Part shown: one piece after another, positions 36,701 through 46,067 of the stretch
How positions within the stretch are numbered: the first letter of the stretch is position 1
Layout: every line of letters starts with the position of its first letter
Origin: Aeromonas sp. FDAARGOS 1405
Lineage (GTDB): Bacteria > Pseudomonadota > Gammaproteobacteria > Enterobacterales > Aeromonadaceae
Assembly: GCF_019048265.1 (NCBI RefSeq)
Contig: NZ_CP077311.1
Location: forward strand, 124,001-188,000
Direction: 5' to 3'
Length of the DNA stretch: 64,000 nucleotides
Made by a program: the position numbers and the translations under genes
Notes under the pieces: model-generated
Databases searched by the model: none
What the model was told of the DNA's origin: nothing
The model's input: only the letters and a program-made list of their open reading frames with translations

Positions 36701-36716
36701 TGGCACGCCCCTTGCG
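36701..36716 (+). promoter_or_regulatory. Sigma-54 promoter of exaC
   Basis: TGGCACG-N4-TTGC is an exact match to the -24/-12 consensus, 65 bp before the exaC start. Confidence 0.9.
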
Positions 36717-36780
36717 ATATCAGCGGGCAACCGGTCTGTCAGCCAGTCCGGTCAGGATCACACACATAAAGGATGATGAG

Positions 36781-38298
36781 ATGATTTATACCGCTCCCGG
36801 TCAGGCAGGTGCCCTGGTCAGCTTCAAGTCCCGTTACGACAACTTCATTGGCGGTGAGTGGGTGGCACCTCGCGCCGGCCGCTACTTTGAAAATATCTCG
36901 CCGGTGGATGGCAAAGTATTCTGCGAGGTCGCCCGCTCCGACGCCGCCGATATCGAGCTGGCGCTGGATGCCGCCCACAAGGCGTTCTCCAGCTGGAGCA
37001 AGACCAGCGTCACCGAGCGCAGCAATCTGCTGCTGCGCATCGCCGATCGCATCGAGCAGAACATCGAGCGACTCGCCATCGCCGAAACCTGGGAGAACGG
37101 CAAGGCGGTGCGCGAAACCCTGGCGGCAGACCTGCCGCTGGTGGTGGATCACTTCCGCTACTTCGCTGGCTGCATTCGCGCTCAGGAGGGCTCGGCCGCC
37201 GAGCTGGATCAGAACACCGTCAGCTACCACTTCAAAGAGCCCATCGGCGTGGTCGGCCAGATCATCCCGTGGAACTTCCCGCTGCTGATGGCCGCCTGGA
37301 AGCTGGCCCCGGTGCTGGCGGCGGGTTGCTGCAGCGTGCTCAAGCCCGCCGAGCAGACCCCGGTCACCATCATGCTGATGATGGATCTCATCAAGGACAT
37401 CCTGCCCCCCGGCGTAGTCAACGTGGTCAACGGCTTCGGCGCCGAGGCAGGTCAGGCGCTCGCCACCAGCAATCGGATCCAGAAACTGGCCTTTACCGGT
37501 TCGACCGAAGTGGGCGCCCATATCCTGCGCTGCGCAGCCGACAAGCTCATTCCCTCCACCGTGGAGCTGGGGGGCAAGTCCCCCAATATCTACTTCGCCG
37601 ACGTGATGCAGCACGAGAGCAGCTACATCGACAAGGCGGTAGAAGGGATGCTGATGACCTTCTTCAACCAGGGGGAAGTGTGTACCTGCCCCTCCCGCGC
37701 GCTGGTGCAGGCCAGCATCTATGACGACTTCATGGACAGGGTGCTGGCCCGCGCCCGCACCATCGTTCAGGGCAACCCCCTCGATACCGCCACTCAGGTG
37801 GGGGCGCAGGCGTCCCGCGAGCAGTTCGACAAGATCCTGGGCTACATGGAGATCGGCCGCGGCGAAGGGGCCAAGATGCTGATCGGCGGCGGCCCGGCCA
37901 AGGTGAGCGGGCTGGAGGGGGGCTTCTACATCCAGCCCACCATCTTCTCCGGTCAGAACAAGATGCGGGTGTTCCAGGAGGAGATCTTCGGGCCGGCACT
38001 CGGGGTCACCACCTTCAAGGACGAGGCGGATGCTCTGGCCATTGCCAACGACACCCAGTACGGGTTGGGGGCAGGCCTGTGGACCCGCGACAGCAATCTG
38101 GCCTGGCGCATGGGGCGTGGCATTCAGGCTGGCCGGGTCTGGGTCAACTGCTACCACGCCTACCCGGCACACGCCGCCTTTGGCGGTTACAAAAAGTCGG
38201 GGATCGGCCGTGAGACCCACAAGATGATGCTGGACCACTACCAGAACACCAAGAACCTGCTGGTAAGTCACGACATCAACCCGCTCGGCTTCTTCTAG
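36781..38298 (+). CDS. exaC: Acetaldehyde dehydrogenase (ExaC/AldB type)
   Basis: NAD(P)-dependent oxidation of acetaldehyde or a related aldehyde to the acid. The 505 aa protein matches E. coli AldB throughout: [11 protein letters not shown] at about 17, [18 protein letters not shown] (about 240), [11 protein letters not shown] with catalytic Glu (about 262), [12 protein letters not shown] with catalytic Cys (about 302) and [10 protein letters not shown]. Its frame starts at 36700, but the ATG at 36781 begins the conserved protein. Divergent from an AcoR-like activator and preceded by a sigma-54 promoter, so induction by its regulator is expected. Confidence 0.94.
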   Translation: MIYTAPGQAGALVSFKSRYDNFIGGEWVAPRAGRYFENISPVDGKVFCEVARSDAADIELALDAAHKAFSSWSKTSVTERSNLLLRIADRIEQNIERLAIAETWENGKAVRETLAADLPLVVDHFRYFAGCIRAQEGSAAELDQNTVSYHFKEPIGVVGQIIPWNFPLLMAAWKLAPVLAAGCCSVLKPAEQTPVTIMLMMDLIKDILPPGVVNVVNGFGAEAGQALATSNRIQKLAFTGSTEVGAHILRCAADKLIPSTVELGGKSPNIYFADVMQHESSYIDKAVEGMLMTFFNQGEVCTCPSRALVQASIYDDFMDRVLARARTIVQGNPLDTATQVGAQASREQFDKILGYMEIGRGEGAKMLIGGGPAKVSGLEGGFYIQPTIFSGQNKMRVFQEEIFGPALGVTTFKDEADALAIANDTQYGLGAGLWTRDSNLAWRMGRGIQAGRVWVNCYHAYPAHAAFGGYKKSGIGRETHKMMLDHYQNTKNLLVSHDINPLGFF

Positions 38299-38317
38299 CG
38301 CAAGCAGATGTCATCAG

Positions 38318-38348
38318 AAAGGGCGCCTGCGGGCGCCCTTCTTGTTTT
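38318..38348 (+). terminator. Terminator after exaC
   Basis: AAGGGCGCC-TGC-GGGCGCCCTT then CTTGTTTT, between convergent genes. Confidence 0.88.
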
Positions 38349-38378
38349 GCTTCACCATATGACATGTCCGGCAATTTG

Positions 38379-39164
38379 TTATCGGGCTGACTGTAGGCGA
38401 TAACGCTGGGGGGAGCAGCCCACCTCCCGGTTGAACATGGCGATAAAGGCCGAGGTGGAGCCGTAACCGAGCCGCCAGCTGAGCTCCTGAATCGGCATGT
38501 CCCCCTTGAGCCAGGCCAGCGCCTTGAGCAGCCGCAACCGCGCCCGCCACTGACCGAAACTCATCCCCAGCTCCCGCAGGCAGCGCCGCGCCAGGGTGCG
38601 CTCTGTGGTATGCAGTTGTCCGGCCCACTGGGCCAGAGTTCGGGGATCGGCAGGATCGCTGTGTAACGCCGCCAGCATGGGAGCCAGCAGCTTGTCCTGA
38701 CTCATCGGCAGGTAGCTCTCCTGACAGCGAGTGCGCGCCAGTCGCTCCACCAGTAACTCGGCCTGGCGCTGATCCCACTCATCCGCCATATCGCTCACCC
38801 GCCGCTCGCAAAAGTCGCTCAGCAGGGCGCGGATCAGCGGGGTGAGCAGCAGCAATCTGGGCTCAGGCGGCAGCTTGGCCGCCAGCTCGTGGCTGACGTA
38901 GATGGAGGTGTAGTCGAGGGTCTGCTCGTTGTAGGAGGTGTGGTCGAGACCCGCCGGTACCCAGATAAGGTAGTCGGCAGGGGCCACCAGTCGCTGATCC
39001 CCCAGCTCTATCTCCATGATCCCCAGACTGATCATGTTGAGCTGGCCCCAGGGGTGGGAGTGCAGCACGGTCGCGCTGTCGGCCAGCATCTGCTGGTAAC
39101 TGAAATAGAGCGGATTGGGAGCGGGCAGAACGACATCTACCGGCTGAAAGTGGTGAGTGGCCAT
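38379..39164 (-). CDS. AraC-family regulator with cupin domain (NimR/YdeO-like length)
   Basis: A 261 aa regulator: cupin-type N-terminal domain (about 20-110; LHSHPWGQLNMISLG, VPAGLDHTSYN) and an AraC DNA-binding domain (about 165-258; WAGQLHTTERTLARRCLREL, ELSWRLGYGSTSAFIAMFNREVG). It is divergent from an EamA-type exporter with 233 bp between, and likely controls it. The AraC-EamA pairing is a frequent exporter control unit. Confidence 0.88.
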   Translation of the reverse strand: MATHHFQPVDVVLPAPNPLYFSYQQMLADSATVLHSHPWGQLNMISLGIMEIELGDQRLVAPADYLIWVPAGLDHTSYNEQTLDYTSIYVSHELAAKLPPEPRLLLLTPLIRALLSDFCERRVSDMADEWDQRQAELLVERLARTRCQESYLPMSQDKLLAPMLAALHSDPADPRTLAQWAGQLHTTERTLARRCLRELGMSFGQWRARLRLLKALAWLKGDMPIQELSWRLGYGSTSAFIAMFNREVGCSPQRYRLQSAR

Positions 39165-39397
39165 CAGCGCCCCTTGTCAGCGAGAGAGAGGAGCAGGCGT
39201 GATGCAACGCCCTGTTGGCTCGGTCTCCGGCACAGGTCAAAAGCAGCCATCAGTTGCGGGCAGACGCAGCCCGTGTGGGCCGGAATAAGGTGCATCAGAA
39301 AGAGTTGTCTTTTCTGCTGGGTCATCTGTCTGTTTTACGCTACTTGATAATATAAAGACAAGGGTAGACTTGGCCCCCTGTTAATAAGGAGCCTCTG

Positions 39398-40297
39398 ATG
39401 CGAATCTTTTCCCCTCTTCTCTTTCCGCTGATGGCGGTGCTGATCTGGGCTACCAATACCGTGGTGTCCAAGGCGGCCGCCAGTGTGCTCGACCCCGCGG
39501 CTATCTCCTTCTATCGCTGGGTGATCGCCGCTCTGGCACTGACCCCCTTCTGTCTGCCCACCCTATGGCGGCGACGCAGTGAGGTTCGCCCCTGGCTCGG
39601 CAAGCTGCTGGTGCTGGCGGCGCTCGGTATGGTGCTCTACCAGTGTCTGGCCTATTACGCCGCCCACAGCACCTCGGCTACCAATATGGGGGTGATCGGC
39701 TCCCTCATTCCGCTGCTCACCCTGCTGCAAGGGGCGCTCTTCTTCGGCCAGCGTCCCGGCAAACAGGCACTGCTCGGCATGAGTATCTCCCTGTTCGGGG
39801 TGTTCTGGCTGCTTGGCAAGGGCGAACCACTGGCCCTGCTCCACAACGGCATCAACCCGGGGGATGGCATGATGTTGCTGGGCTCCGCCAGCTACGCCCT
39901 TTACGGCCTCTTGATCCGCCGCTGGCACCTGCCATTTGGCCCCTGGCTCAACCTCTATATGCAGATCCTGCTGGCGGTGCTACTGCTGGTGCCGCTAGCT
40001 CTCAGCGCCGACTCGATGGCGGTGCCAGCCGAAGGGTGGGGACTGGTGCTCTTCGCCGGGCTCGCCTCCTCCCTGCTGGCGGCTTACTGCTGGATGCGCG
40101 GCCTCGCCTGCATGGGGGCAGAGCGCACCTCGGTCTTTATGAACCTGATGCCGCTCTGTACGGCGCTGATCGCCGTCGTCGGTCTGGGCGAGCCGATCCA
40201 TGGCTACCACCTGCTGGGTGGCGGGCTGATCCTGGGCGGGGTGATGACCTCCCAGCTGAAGGGGCGTGCGCCGATAGCCGAACGGGAAACCGCCTGA
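39398..40297 (+). CDS. EamA/DMT-family transporter
   Basis: A ten-helix drug/metabolite exporter of 299 aa made of two EamA repeats (about 5-135 and 150-290). Motifs include LIWATNTVVSKAAA, FYRWVIAALAL and the second repeat's YALYGLLIRRWH. The substrate is unknown. AAGGAGCCTCTG precedes the ATG. Confidence 0.9.
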   Translation: MRIFSPLLFPLMAVLIWATNTVVSKAAASVLDPAAISFYRWVIAALALTPFCLPTLWRRRSEVRPWLGKLLVLAALGMVLYQCLAYYAAHSTSATNMGVIGSLIPLLTLLQGALFFGQRPGKQALLGMSISLFGVFWLLGKGEPLALLHNGINPGDGMMLLGSASYALYGLLIRRWHLPFGPWLNLYMQILLAVLLLVPLALSADSMAVPAEGWGLVLFAGLASSLLAAYCWMRGLACMGAERTSVFMNLMPLCTALIAVVGLGEPIHGYHLLGGGLILGGVMTSQLKGRAPIAERETA

Positions 40298-40314
40298 GAA
40301 CCAACATCGTCCGG

Positions 40315-40349
40315 AAACAACAAGGGAGCCCATGGCTCCCTTGTTGTTT
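40315..40349. terminator. Bidirectional terminator between the EamA gene and the malate operon
   Basis: AAACAACAAGGGAGCC-CAT-GGCTCCCTTGTTGTTT, a 16-bp perfect stem between convergent genes. Confidence 0.88.
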
Positions 40350-40373
40350 CTGCAATGCACGCCAGTGCGCATC

Positions 40374-41069
40374 TCAACCGGCCCGGCGCCAGCGGTAGCG
40401 CCGCTCCGGCCGCCCCCGCTGACCATAGTTGAGATCCACATCCACCCGGTCTTCCGACTCCAGATATTCCAGATAGCGGCGCGCCGTGGTGCGGCTGAGG
40501 GAGAGTCGCAGCGCCACCGTGTCGGTGGAGAAGACGCTCTCCGGCTCACCCGCCAGCAGATCCAGCACCTGACGCAGGGTGATGCTGTCGATCCCCTTGG
40601 GGGTGACGCGCATCTCTTTGATCTGGGAGCGCCCCCCCTTGCCCAGCAACTTATCGAGATCTTCCTGCTCCAGCCGACCCCGCTCGCAGAGGCGGCTGTG
40701 CAGTTGCAGGATCTCGTCCAGACTCTGCTGGATGCGAAACAGCCGCAATGGTTTGATGACGTAGTCATGAACCCCCAGATTGAGGGCCTGCTGTATGGTC
40801 TCCACATCCCGCGAGGCGGTCACCATGATGACATAGGCTTCGCGGTTGTGGCTGCGCAGGCGGCTCACCCACTCAAGGCCGGAGCCATCGGGCAGGGAGA
40901 CATCCACCAGCAGCAGTTGGGGCACCACACCGGCCATCATGGCATCGGCCTGGGCCAGGGTGCCGGCCCGCCCCAGCAGGGAGAAACCGGGTGTCGCCGC
41001 CACCAGTTCTGACAAGATGGCACCGATCCGATCGTCATCTTCAATAACAAGCGTGATTATTGGGTCCAT
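40374..41069 (-). CDS. CitB/DcuR-type response regulator (malate regulon, MaeR-like)
   Basis: The last gene of the malate operon. The 231 aa protein has a receiver domain (IEDDDRIG at the start, phosphorylated Asp in LLLVDVSLPDGSG at about 56, K in VIKPLRLF) and a CitB-type C-terminal helical DNA-binding domain (about 140-225, GIDSITLRQVLDLL, LRLSLSRTTARRYLEYL). It begins 3 nt after the sensor kinase stop. It is named MaeR-like by operon context and family, not by any tested role. Confidence 0.92.
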   Translation of the reverse strand: MDPIITLVIEDDDRIGAILSELVAATPGFSLLGRAGTLAQADAMMAGVVPQLLLVDVSLPDGSGLEWVSRLRSHNREAYVIMVTASRDVETIQQALNLGVHDYVIKPLRLFRIQQSLDEILQLHSRLCERGRLEQEDLDKLLGKGGRSQIKEMRVTPKGIDSITLRQVLDLLAGEPESVFSTDTVALRLSLSRTTARRYLEYLESEDRVDVDLNYGQRGRPERRYRWRRAG

Positions 41070-41072
41070 GGC

Positions 41073-42641
41073 TCACATTAATTGGTTTTTATTCAAATAG
41101 ATACCAAACAGGGTGGTCTGCTCGGCGGTTCGCCGCCATTCTATCACACCCTCGTGCCGACCCACTGTCTCCTTGACCAGGAACAGACCCACCCCGTGAT
41201 CGCCGCTCTGGCGACTCACCCCGTAATCGAACAGATGATCGGCCAGCTCCTCGTCGACCCCCTCACCGCTATCCTCCACTTCGATCACCAGTCGCCGCCC
41301 CACATCGCACAGGGAGAGCAGCACCCGCGGCGGCCGCTGCTGGCGGTTGCGCCAGGCCGCCTGCAGGCCGTTGTCCAGCAGGTTGCCAATGAGGGTAATG
41401 AGATCGGCCGAGACCGAGGCCGGATACTCCGCCAGCGCCGAATCGGGATCGAGTTCCAGGGTCACCCCCAGCTCGCGAGCCCGGCTGAACTTGCCGAGAA
41501 TCAGCCCCGCCACCGGCTTGTTGTCGATCAGCCGCAGCAGCTCCTGCAGCATGGTCTGGCACGCTTCGTTCTCCTGCTGGATCAGCTCCACCGCCTGATC
41601 CACATGGCCCAGCTGCAACAGGCCGGAGAGGCTGCTCAGCTTGTTGGCAAACTCGTGGCTCTGCATCCGCAACATCTCGGCATACTGGCGCAGGTGGGTC
41701 ACCTGCACCCCCAGACTGGCGGCCACCTCCGGACGGCTGAAGATCAGCAGCCGCCCCGGCGCCTTGCCCTGCACCGCCTGCCAGCGGCCAACGAAGGACT
41801 CCCCCTGAATGGTGAAGCTCACTTCCCCACCCTCCTGCTCCAGACAGGGGGCAAGGGGCGGCACCAGCTCCGCCAGCGACTGTCCCTGCAGGGCGTGGCG
41901 CCCGGTAACCGGCAGCCGCAGCTGATAGCTGGCGGTGCTGTTGATCATGTTGATGTTGCCGCGACCATCAAGGGCGATGACCCCTTCGGTGATGTGCTCA
42001 AGCACCAGATCCTGCAGGGTGAAACGGCGCACGATTGCCTCCGGCTCCAGATCGAGCAGAGTCTTGCGCAGCAGGTATTGCACCCAGAGTGCCAGCAGCA
42101 GGCCGCACCCCAGCACCGCAACGATGGCGCTGATGAGCAGGGCTACCCGCTCCATATAGATGCCCTCCACCTGCTGCATCAGATAGCCCACCACCACGGC
42201 CCCCATGACGCGCCCGTCACCGCCCACCACCGGGGAGAAGCAGCGGATCGCCGGCCCCATGGTGCCCCGATCCTTGGAGCAGTAGCTGCGCCGCTCCTGC
42301 AGCGCGGGCCAGATATCCTCGCCGCGAAACTTCTGCCCCACCAGCTCGGGGTTGGGGTGGCTGAGGCGGCGACCATGCTCGTCGGTTACCACCATATAGG
42401 TGGCGTCGGTGCGGTTGCAGACCGCCTCCACATAGTCGCGCAGGGTAGGGTCACGGCCCTGACGCAGGGCCTCGACCACCCGGGTGTCCGCCGCCATCAC
42501 CCGTGCCAGATCGCTCCCCTTATCCTGCAGATTGCTCTCCAGCAGATGGCGGATAAAGAGGGCCAGCAGACTGCCCAGAATGAGGATCAGCAGCAGGGAG
42601 AGCCCGAGAGAAAGGGTGACCAACTGGTGGCGAAGTTTCAT
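41073..42641 (-). CDS. CitA/DcuS-type sensor histidine kinase (MaeK-like)
   Basis: A membrane kinase for a carboxylate, probably malate. It is 522 aa from ATG 42641: two helices (about 10-30 and 170-195) bracket a periplasmic PAS-like ligand domain (about 35-165) that has the family's CNRTDATYMVVTD and GQKFRGED motifs. A cytoplasmic PAS (about 210-320) precedes the H box MQSHEFANKLSSLSGLLQL (His about 335) and the ATP-binding domain (about 420-515, DNGLQAAWRN, HGVGLFLVKE). AAGG sits 7 nt before 42641; ATG 42647 is the alternative. It follows the malic enzyme by 17 nt. Confidence 0.92.
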   Translation of the reverse strand: MKLRHQLVTLSLGLSLLLILILGSLLALFIRHLLESNLQDKGSDLARVMAADTRVVEALRQGRDPTLRDYVEAVCNRTDATYMVVTDEHGRRLSHPNPELVGQKFRGEDIWPALQERRSYCSKDRGTMGPAIRCFSPVVGGDGRVMGAVVVGYLMQQVEGIYMERVALLISAIVAVLGCGLLLALWVQYLLRKTLLDLEPEAIVRRFTLQDLVLEHITEGVIALDGRGNINMINSTASYQLRLPVTGRHALQGQSLAELVPPLAPCLEQEGGEVSFTIQGESFVGRWQAVQGKAPGRLLIFSRPEVAASLGVQVTHLRQYAEMLRMQSHEFANKLSSLSGLLQLGHVDQAVELIQQENEACQTMLQELLRLIDNKPVAGLILGKFSRARELGVTLELDPDSALAEYPASVSADLITLIGNLLDNGLQAAWRNRQQRPPRVLLSLCDVGRRLVIEVEDSGEGVDEELADHLFDYGVSRQSGDHGVGLFLVKETVGRHEGVIEWRRTAEQTTLFGIYLNKNQLM

Positions 42642-42658
42642 GCACATACCTTAAAACG

Positions 42659-44209
42659 TCAGGACGCAGCCCAATAGTGCGGATGCCACCAGGTCTGGTC
42701 AATCAAAGGAGCCGGATCGCCGACAAAATCGGCCAATCCTTCCTCGCGGGCGCAGAGCGCCACCGCTCTGGCGACGGCGCGGGCCACCTCTCCCACCTGT
42801 TCGATGGGGGGTAGCAGCCGACCCGCCACCAGCGGATAGGCGCCGACTGCCCGCACCGCAGCCAGCAACATGCCATCGCTGATGCGGCGCGCCTTGACCG
42901 CGCAGGCCCCGAGACCAATCCCCGGGAAGACATAGACGTTGTTGCACTGGGAGACTACCCGCCGCTCGCCGGCCACCGTTACCGGCGCAAAGGGGCTGCC
43001 GGTGGCCAGCAGGGCGCGGCCATCTGTGGCGGCCCACACCTGCTCGGGGGTCGCCTCGGCACTGCGGGTCGGGTTGGAGAGTGGCAGGATCACCGGCTGA
43101 TCGCACACCTCCCCCATCGCCTGCAACACCTCGCGGGTAAAGAGGCCACCCTGCCCGCTCACGCCAATCAAGACCGCCGGACGCACCTGGCGGATGGTCT
43201 CCAGCAGCGAACTGTTCCCCTCCTCAACGGCGCGGGCAAACGGCTGTTGGGCGCGAGTCAGGTTGGGACGATCGGCGCAGACCACCCCGTCCTGATCAAA
43301 CAGCCAGACGCCATCGTGGCTCCCCGCAAGCTGGGCCAACATGGCGGCGATGCCGCAACCGGCAGAACCGGCACCGACGATCAGCACAGGGGCATCATTA
43401 AGGGCGTTACCCGCCTGCTGCAGACCGGCCAGCACGCAGGCAGAAGCCACTGCCGCCGTGCCCTGAATATCGTCGTTGAACATGCAGAGCTCGTCCCGAT
43501 AACGGGTCAGCAGATTGGCGGCGTGCTTGCCGGCAAAGTCTTCAAACTGCAGCACCACCTGCGGCCAGCGCTTGCGAATGGCGGCCACCACCTTGTCCAT
43601 GAAGTGGTAGTAGCTCTCACCGTCGATGCGCGGGGATTGCCAGCCGAGGTAGGAGTCATCCTCCAGCAGCTCGGGGTTGTTGGTGCCCACATCGACACAG
43701 AGCGGCAGGGTGCGGGCCGGATTGATGCCGCCAGCAGCGGAGTAGAGCGCCAGCTTGCCGATACAGATCCCCATACCGCCGATACCGAGATCGCCGAGCC
43801 CCAGCACCCGCTCGCCATCGGAGATGACGATCACGTCCACCTCCTGCTCCACCGACTCGAGAATATCGTCGAGATCGTCCCTGTCATGCCAGGAGAGATA
43901 GAGACCGTGGCTGCGCAGATAGAGGTCACTGTGACGCTGACACGCCTCCCCCACCACCGGGGTGTAGATGATCGGCAGCAGCTCCGGCAGGTGGTGGCGC
44001 ACCAGATCGTAAAACAGCACCGGGTTGTCCTCCTGCAGCTGACGCAGCAGCAGATGCTGGTCAAACGGACTCTGCATGGCGCTGACCAATCGGTAGATCC
44101 GGCGCCGCTGCTGGGAGAGGGACTCCTCCTTGTGGGGCATACGCCCCCGCACCCCCTGACGCTTGCGTTCTGCATAGGGCAGGCTGGTGCCCATCATGAT
44201 GTCGTTCAT
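42659..44209 (-). CDS. Malic enzyme, second paralogue (MaeE-like)
   Basis: Malate to pyruvate, CO2 and NADH. The 516 aa protein has the full set of malic enzyme motifs: [38 protein letters not shown] (metal site), [14 protein letters not shown] (NAD site) and LPLSNPTRSAEATP. It is about 50 residues shorter than the maeA product at 11274, mostly at the ends. It lies downstream of a 2-HCT transporter and upstream of CitA/CitB-type regulators, so it is the working enzyme of a malate utilisation operon. Confidence 0.94.
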   Translation of the reverse strand: MNDIMMGTSLPYAERKRQGVRGRMPHKEESLSQQRRRIYRLVSAMQSPFDQHLLLRQLQEDNPVLFYDLVRHHLPELLPIIYTPVVGEACQRHSDLYLRSHGLYLSWHDRDDLDDILESVEQEVDVIVISDGERVLGLGDLGIGGMGICIGKLALYSAAGGINPARTLPLCVDVGTNNPELLEDDSYLGWQSPRIDGESYYHFMDKVVAAIRKRWPQVVLQFEDFAGKHAANLLTRYRDELCMFNDDIQGTAAVASACVLAGLQQAGNALNDAPVLIVGAGSAGCGIAAMLAQLAGSHDGVWLFDQDGVVCADRPNLTRAQQPFARAVEEGNSSLLETIRQVRPAVLIGVSGQGGLFTREVLQAMGEVCDQPVILPLSNPTRSAEATPEQVWAATDGRALLATGSPFAPVTVAGERRVVSQCNNVYVFPGIGLGACAVKARRISDGMLLAAVRAVGAYPLVAGRLLPPIEQVGEVARAVARAVALCAREEGLADFVGDPAPLIDQTWWHPHYWAAS

Positions 44210-44232
44210 TTTGTTTGTTCCTCAATCCGGTA

Positions 44233-45549
44233 TCAGGCGAACAGGGAGATTAGAGCAGTAGCCAGGATCAGCATCACGGCGCCGCCAAGACGGGAGGAGA
44301 TCTGGGCAAAGGGCATCAGCTTCATCCGCTGGGCCGCCGAGAGCACGGCTACGTCGCCGGTGCCGCCCATGTTGGCCATACATAGCCCGCCGGTGATGGC
44401 CGCCTCGATGGGATAGAAACCGATCATCCGGCCCACCAGCGCCGCGCCAAGGGCGCCACCGATCACGGTGACCATGACCAGCACGAAGTAGCTGATGGAG
44501 AAGGCGCTGATCAGCTCGGGAATACTGGTGTAGGCGACGCCGATCCCCACCAGCAGGGAGGGGGTGAGGTTGCTCACCACAAACTGATACCAGTCGGCTG
44601 CCGCCTGCTCATAACGACGCGGCAGCAGGCCGCTCACCTTGATAAAGGCGACCGCCAAAATCATCAGGGCGAAGGGGTGCATGGGGATAAAGTTGCCAAG
44701 CAGGGAGCCCAGCACAAACATGCTGGAGCTGATGAAAAGGCCCATGCCCAGACTCTGCAGGGTCGGCGCTTCGGCCTGCTCATCAGCAATGCTCTGGCTA
44801 CTTTCCTTGACCATCAGCTTGCCGTTGCCAGTCAGAGAGGGGTAGCGGCGACCGAGCCGTGCCAGCAGGGAGCCCACCAGAATGGCCAGGGTATTGGCGA
44901 TCACCACCGCCGGTACCATGCGCGACAAGAGGTCCGCACTGGACATCTGCATCGGGCCGGAGAGGATCTCCACCAACGGCACCGCACCGGCGCCCATGCC
45001 ACCCCCCATGATGGGCAGGCCGATCAGCAGCACCGCATTCTTGAAGCCATACCCCATCAGGGAGCCGACCAGACCAACGCTCAGCAGTGCCAACGCCACG
45101 CCGCCAAGAATGACCGGCAGATAGCGCATGGCGGCATTTTTCAGCAAAGCGCCGCTCATGCCAAACACGGAGCCAGTCACCAGACTGGCGATAAAGAAGT
45201 TGAGAAAGCCCCCCTCCTTCATGAAGTTGGTGATGACCTGCCCTGCCTGCACCGGCAGCAGCTGATATTCGAACAGGGCGGCGCCGCCAAAGATGGCGAG
45301 GATGGTGCCACCCCCTAGGTATTCGCGGATCGGCATGATCCGCTCCCCCAGCTCGGTCAGCAGGGTGCCCAGTACAAACATCAGTGCCAGCGCACCGACC
45401 ATGCCCAGCGGCAACGAGCCGTTCCAGCCGGAAAAGAGAACACAGGTCGCCAACCCGAGAAATATAAAGAGCGGCATACCGGCAATTTGTTGGCCGCCCA
45501 TAAAGGCGGCCTTTTCTTGTGTGGTTTGTAGGGGTGAGAGGTTTTTCAT
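44233..45549 (-). CDS. 2-hydroxycarboxylate transporter (MaeP/CitS family)
   Basis: Membrane transporter for malate or citrate, sodium- or proton-coupled or exchanging with lactate. The 438 aa protein has eleven or so helices and the two hallmark reentrant-loop motifs, GGGMGAGAVPL (about 200) and NMGGTGDVAVL (about 395). It is the first gene of the four-gene operon and almost certainly imports malate for the malic enzyme that follows 23 nt later. Whether it is an exchanger cannot be told. Confidence 0.92.
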   Translation of the reverse strand: MKNLSPLQTTQEKAAFMGGQQIAGMPLFIFLGLATCVLFSGWNGSLPLGMVGALALMFVLGTLLTELGERIMPIREYLGGGTILAIFGGAALFEYQLLPVQAGQVITNFMKEGGFLNFFIASLVTGSVFGMSGALLKNAAMRYLPVILGGVALALLSVGLVGSLMGYGFKNAVLLIGLPIMGGGMGAGAVPLVEILSGPMQMSSADLLSRMVPAVVIANTLAILVGSLLARLGRRYPSLTGNGKLMVKESSQSIADEQAEAPTLQSLGMGLFISSSMFVLGSLLGNFIPMHPFALMILAVAFIKVSGLLPRRYEQAAADWYQFVVSNLTPSLLVGIGVAYTSIPELISAFSISYFVLVMVTVIGGALGAALVGRMIGFYPIEAAITGGLCMANMGGTGDVAVLSAAQRMKLMPFAQISSRLGGAVMLILATALISLFA

Positions 45550-45843
45550 TGTTATGTACTCTGCGTGTGATTGTGGCCGCTACTTTATTGTTCCCCCTCT
45601 CCCCTGTCGGTTAGCCAGACTGCAAAGCCATATAAAAACATTAAAAACTTAAACATCATGGTGCCGCCAACGTGCGCTGCACAATAGAACACCAGACATA
45701 CAATACCCGACCAAGTCAGGAAATAGGGCGATCAAACGAGCGAGCCCAATGGCGGATATTTGGGTGATCAGCAGTAATAACGATGCGATGATCTCCCCCC
45801 CTTAGGGGAAATAACAGAGCCAGAGGACCAGCTCTGCAACCAT
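45550..45843. other. Non-coding region upstream of the malate operon
   Basis: Holds the promoter of the malate operon and a short hairpin CAGAGC-N10-GCTCTG (about 45817-45838), plus CCCCCC-TTA-GGGG. I see no gene. The composition is AT-richer than neighbouring coding DNA. Confidence 0.4.
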
Positions 45844-46059
45844 TTATCGCCACAGCTCCTGTGAGTGATAATCAGCGGGCAATATCATCGCCATAACGCG
45901 AGTGCCACGGCGTGCCACATCAGGGTTTGAGTCGGCGTGCAGGAAGCACGCACGATGAAAAAGGGTGAGGAGAAAGATGCAAAAAGGGGAGATTGAAATA
46001 GTGATGAGCCAAGCCAGCGAATACCAGAGCACTGGCTTGAACTCACAAGGATCACACAC
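45844..46059 (-). CDS. Doubtful small membrane ORF, 71 aa
   Basis: Begins with GTG and encodes one hydrophobic segment (YSLAWLITISISPFCIFLLT) followed by a charged tail (HADSNPDVARRGTRVMAM). No Shine-Dalgarno is evident. It follows a frameshifted gene remnant in the same direction and may be part of the same decayed locus. I do not recognise it. Confidence 0.25.
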   Translation of the reverse strand: MCDPCEFKPVLWYSLAWLITISISPFCIFLLTLFHRACFLHADSNPDVARRGTRVMAMILPADYHSQELWR

Positions 46060-46067
46060 GGTCAGGT

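Noticed and set aside
36739..38271. Open frame antisense to exaC
   Set aside because: Antisense shadow of a highly expressed dehydrogenase gene.
41082..42677. Open frame antisense to the sensor kinase
   Set aside because: Rich in His and Gln because of codon complement; no supporting start or family.
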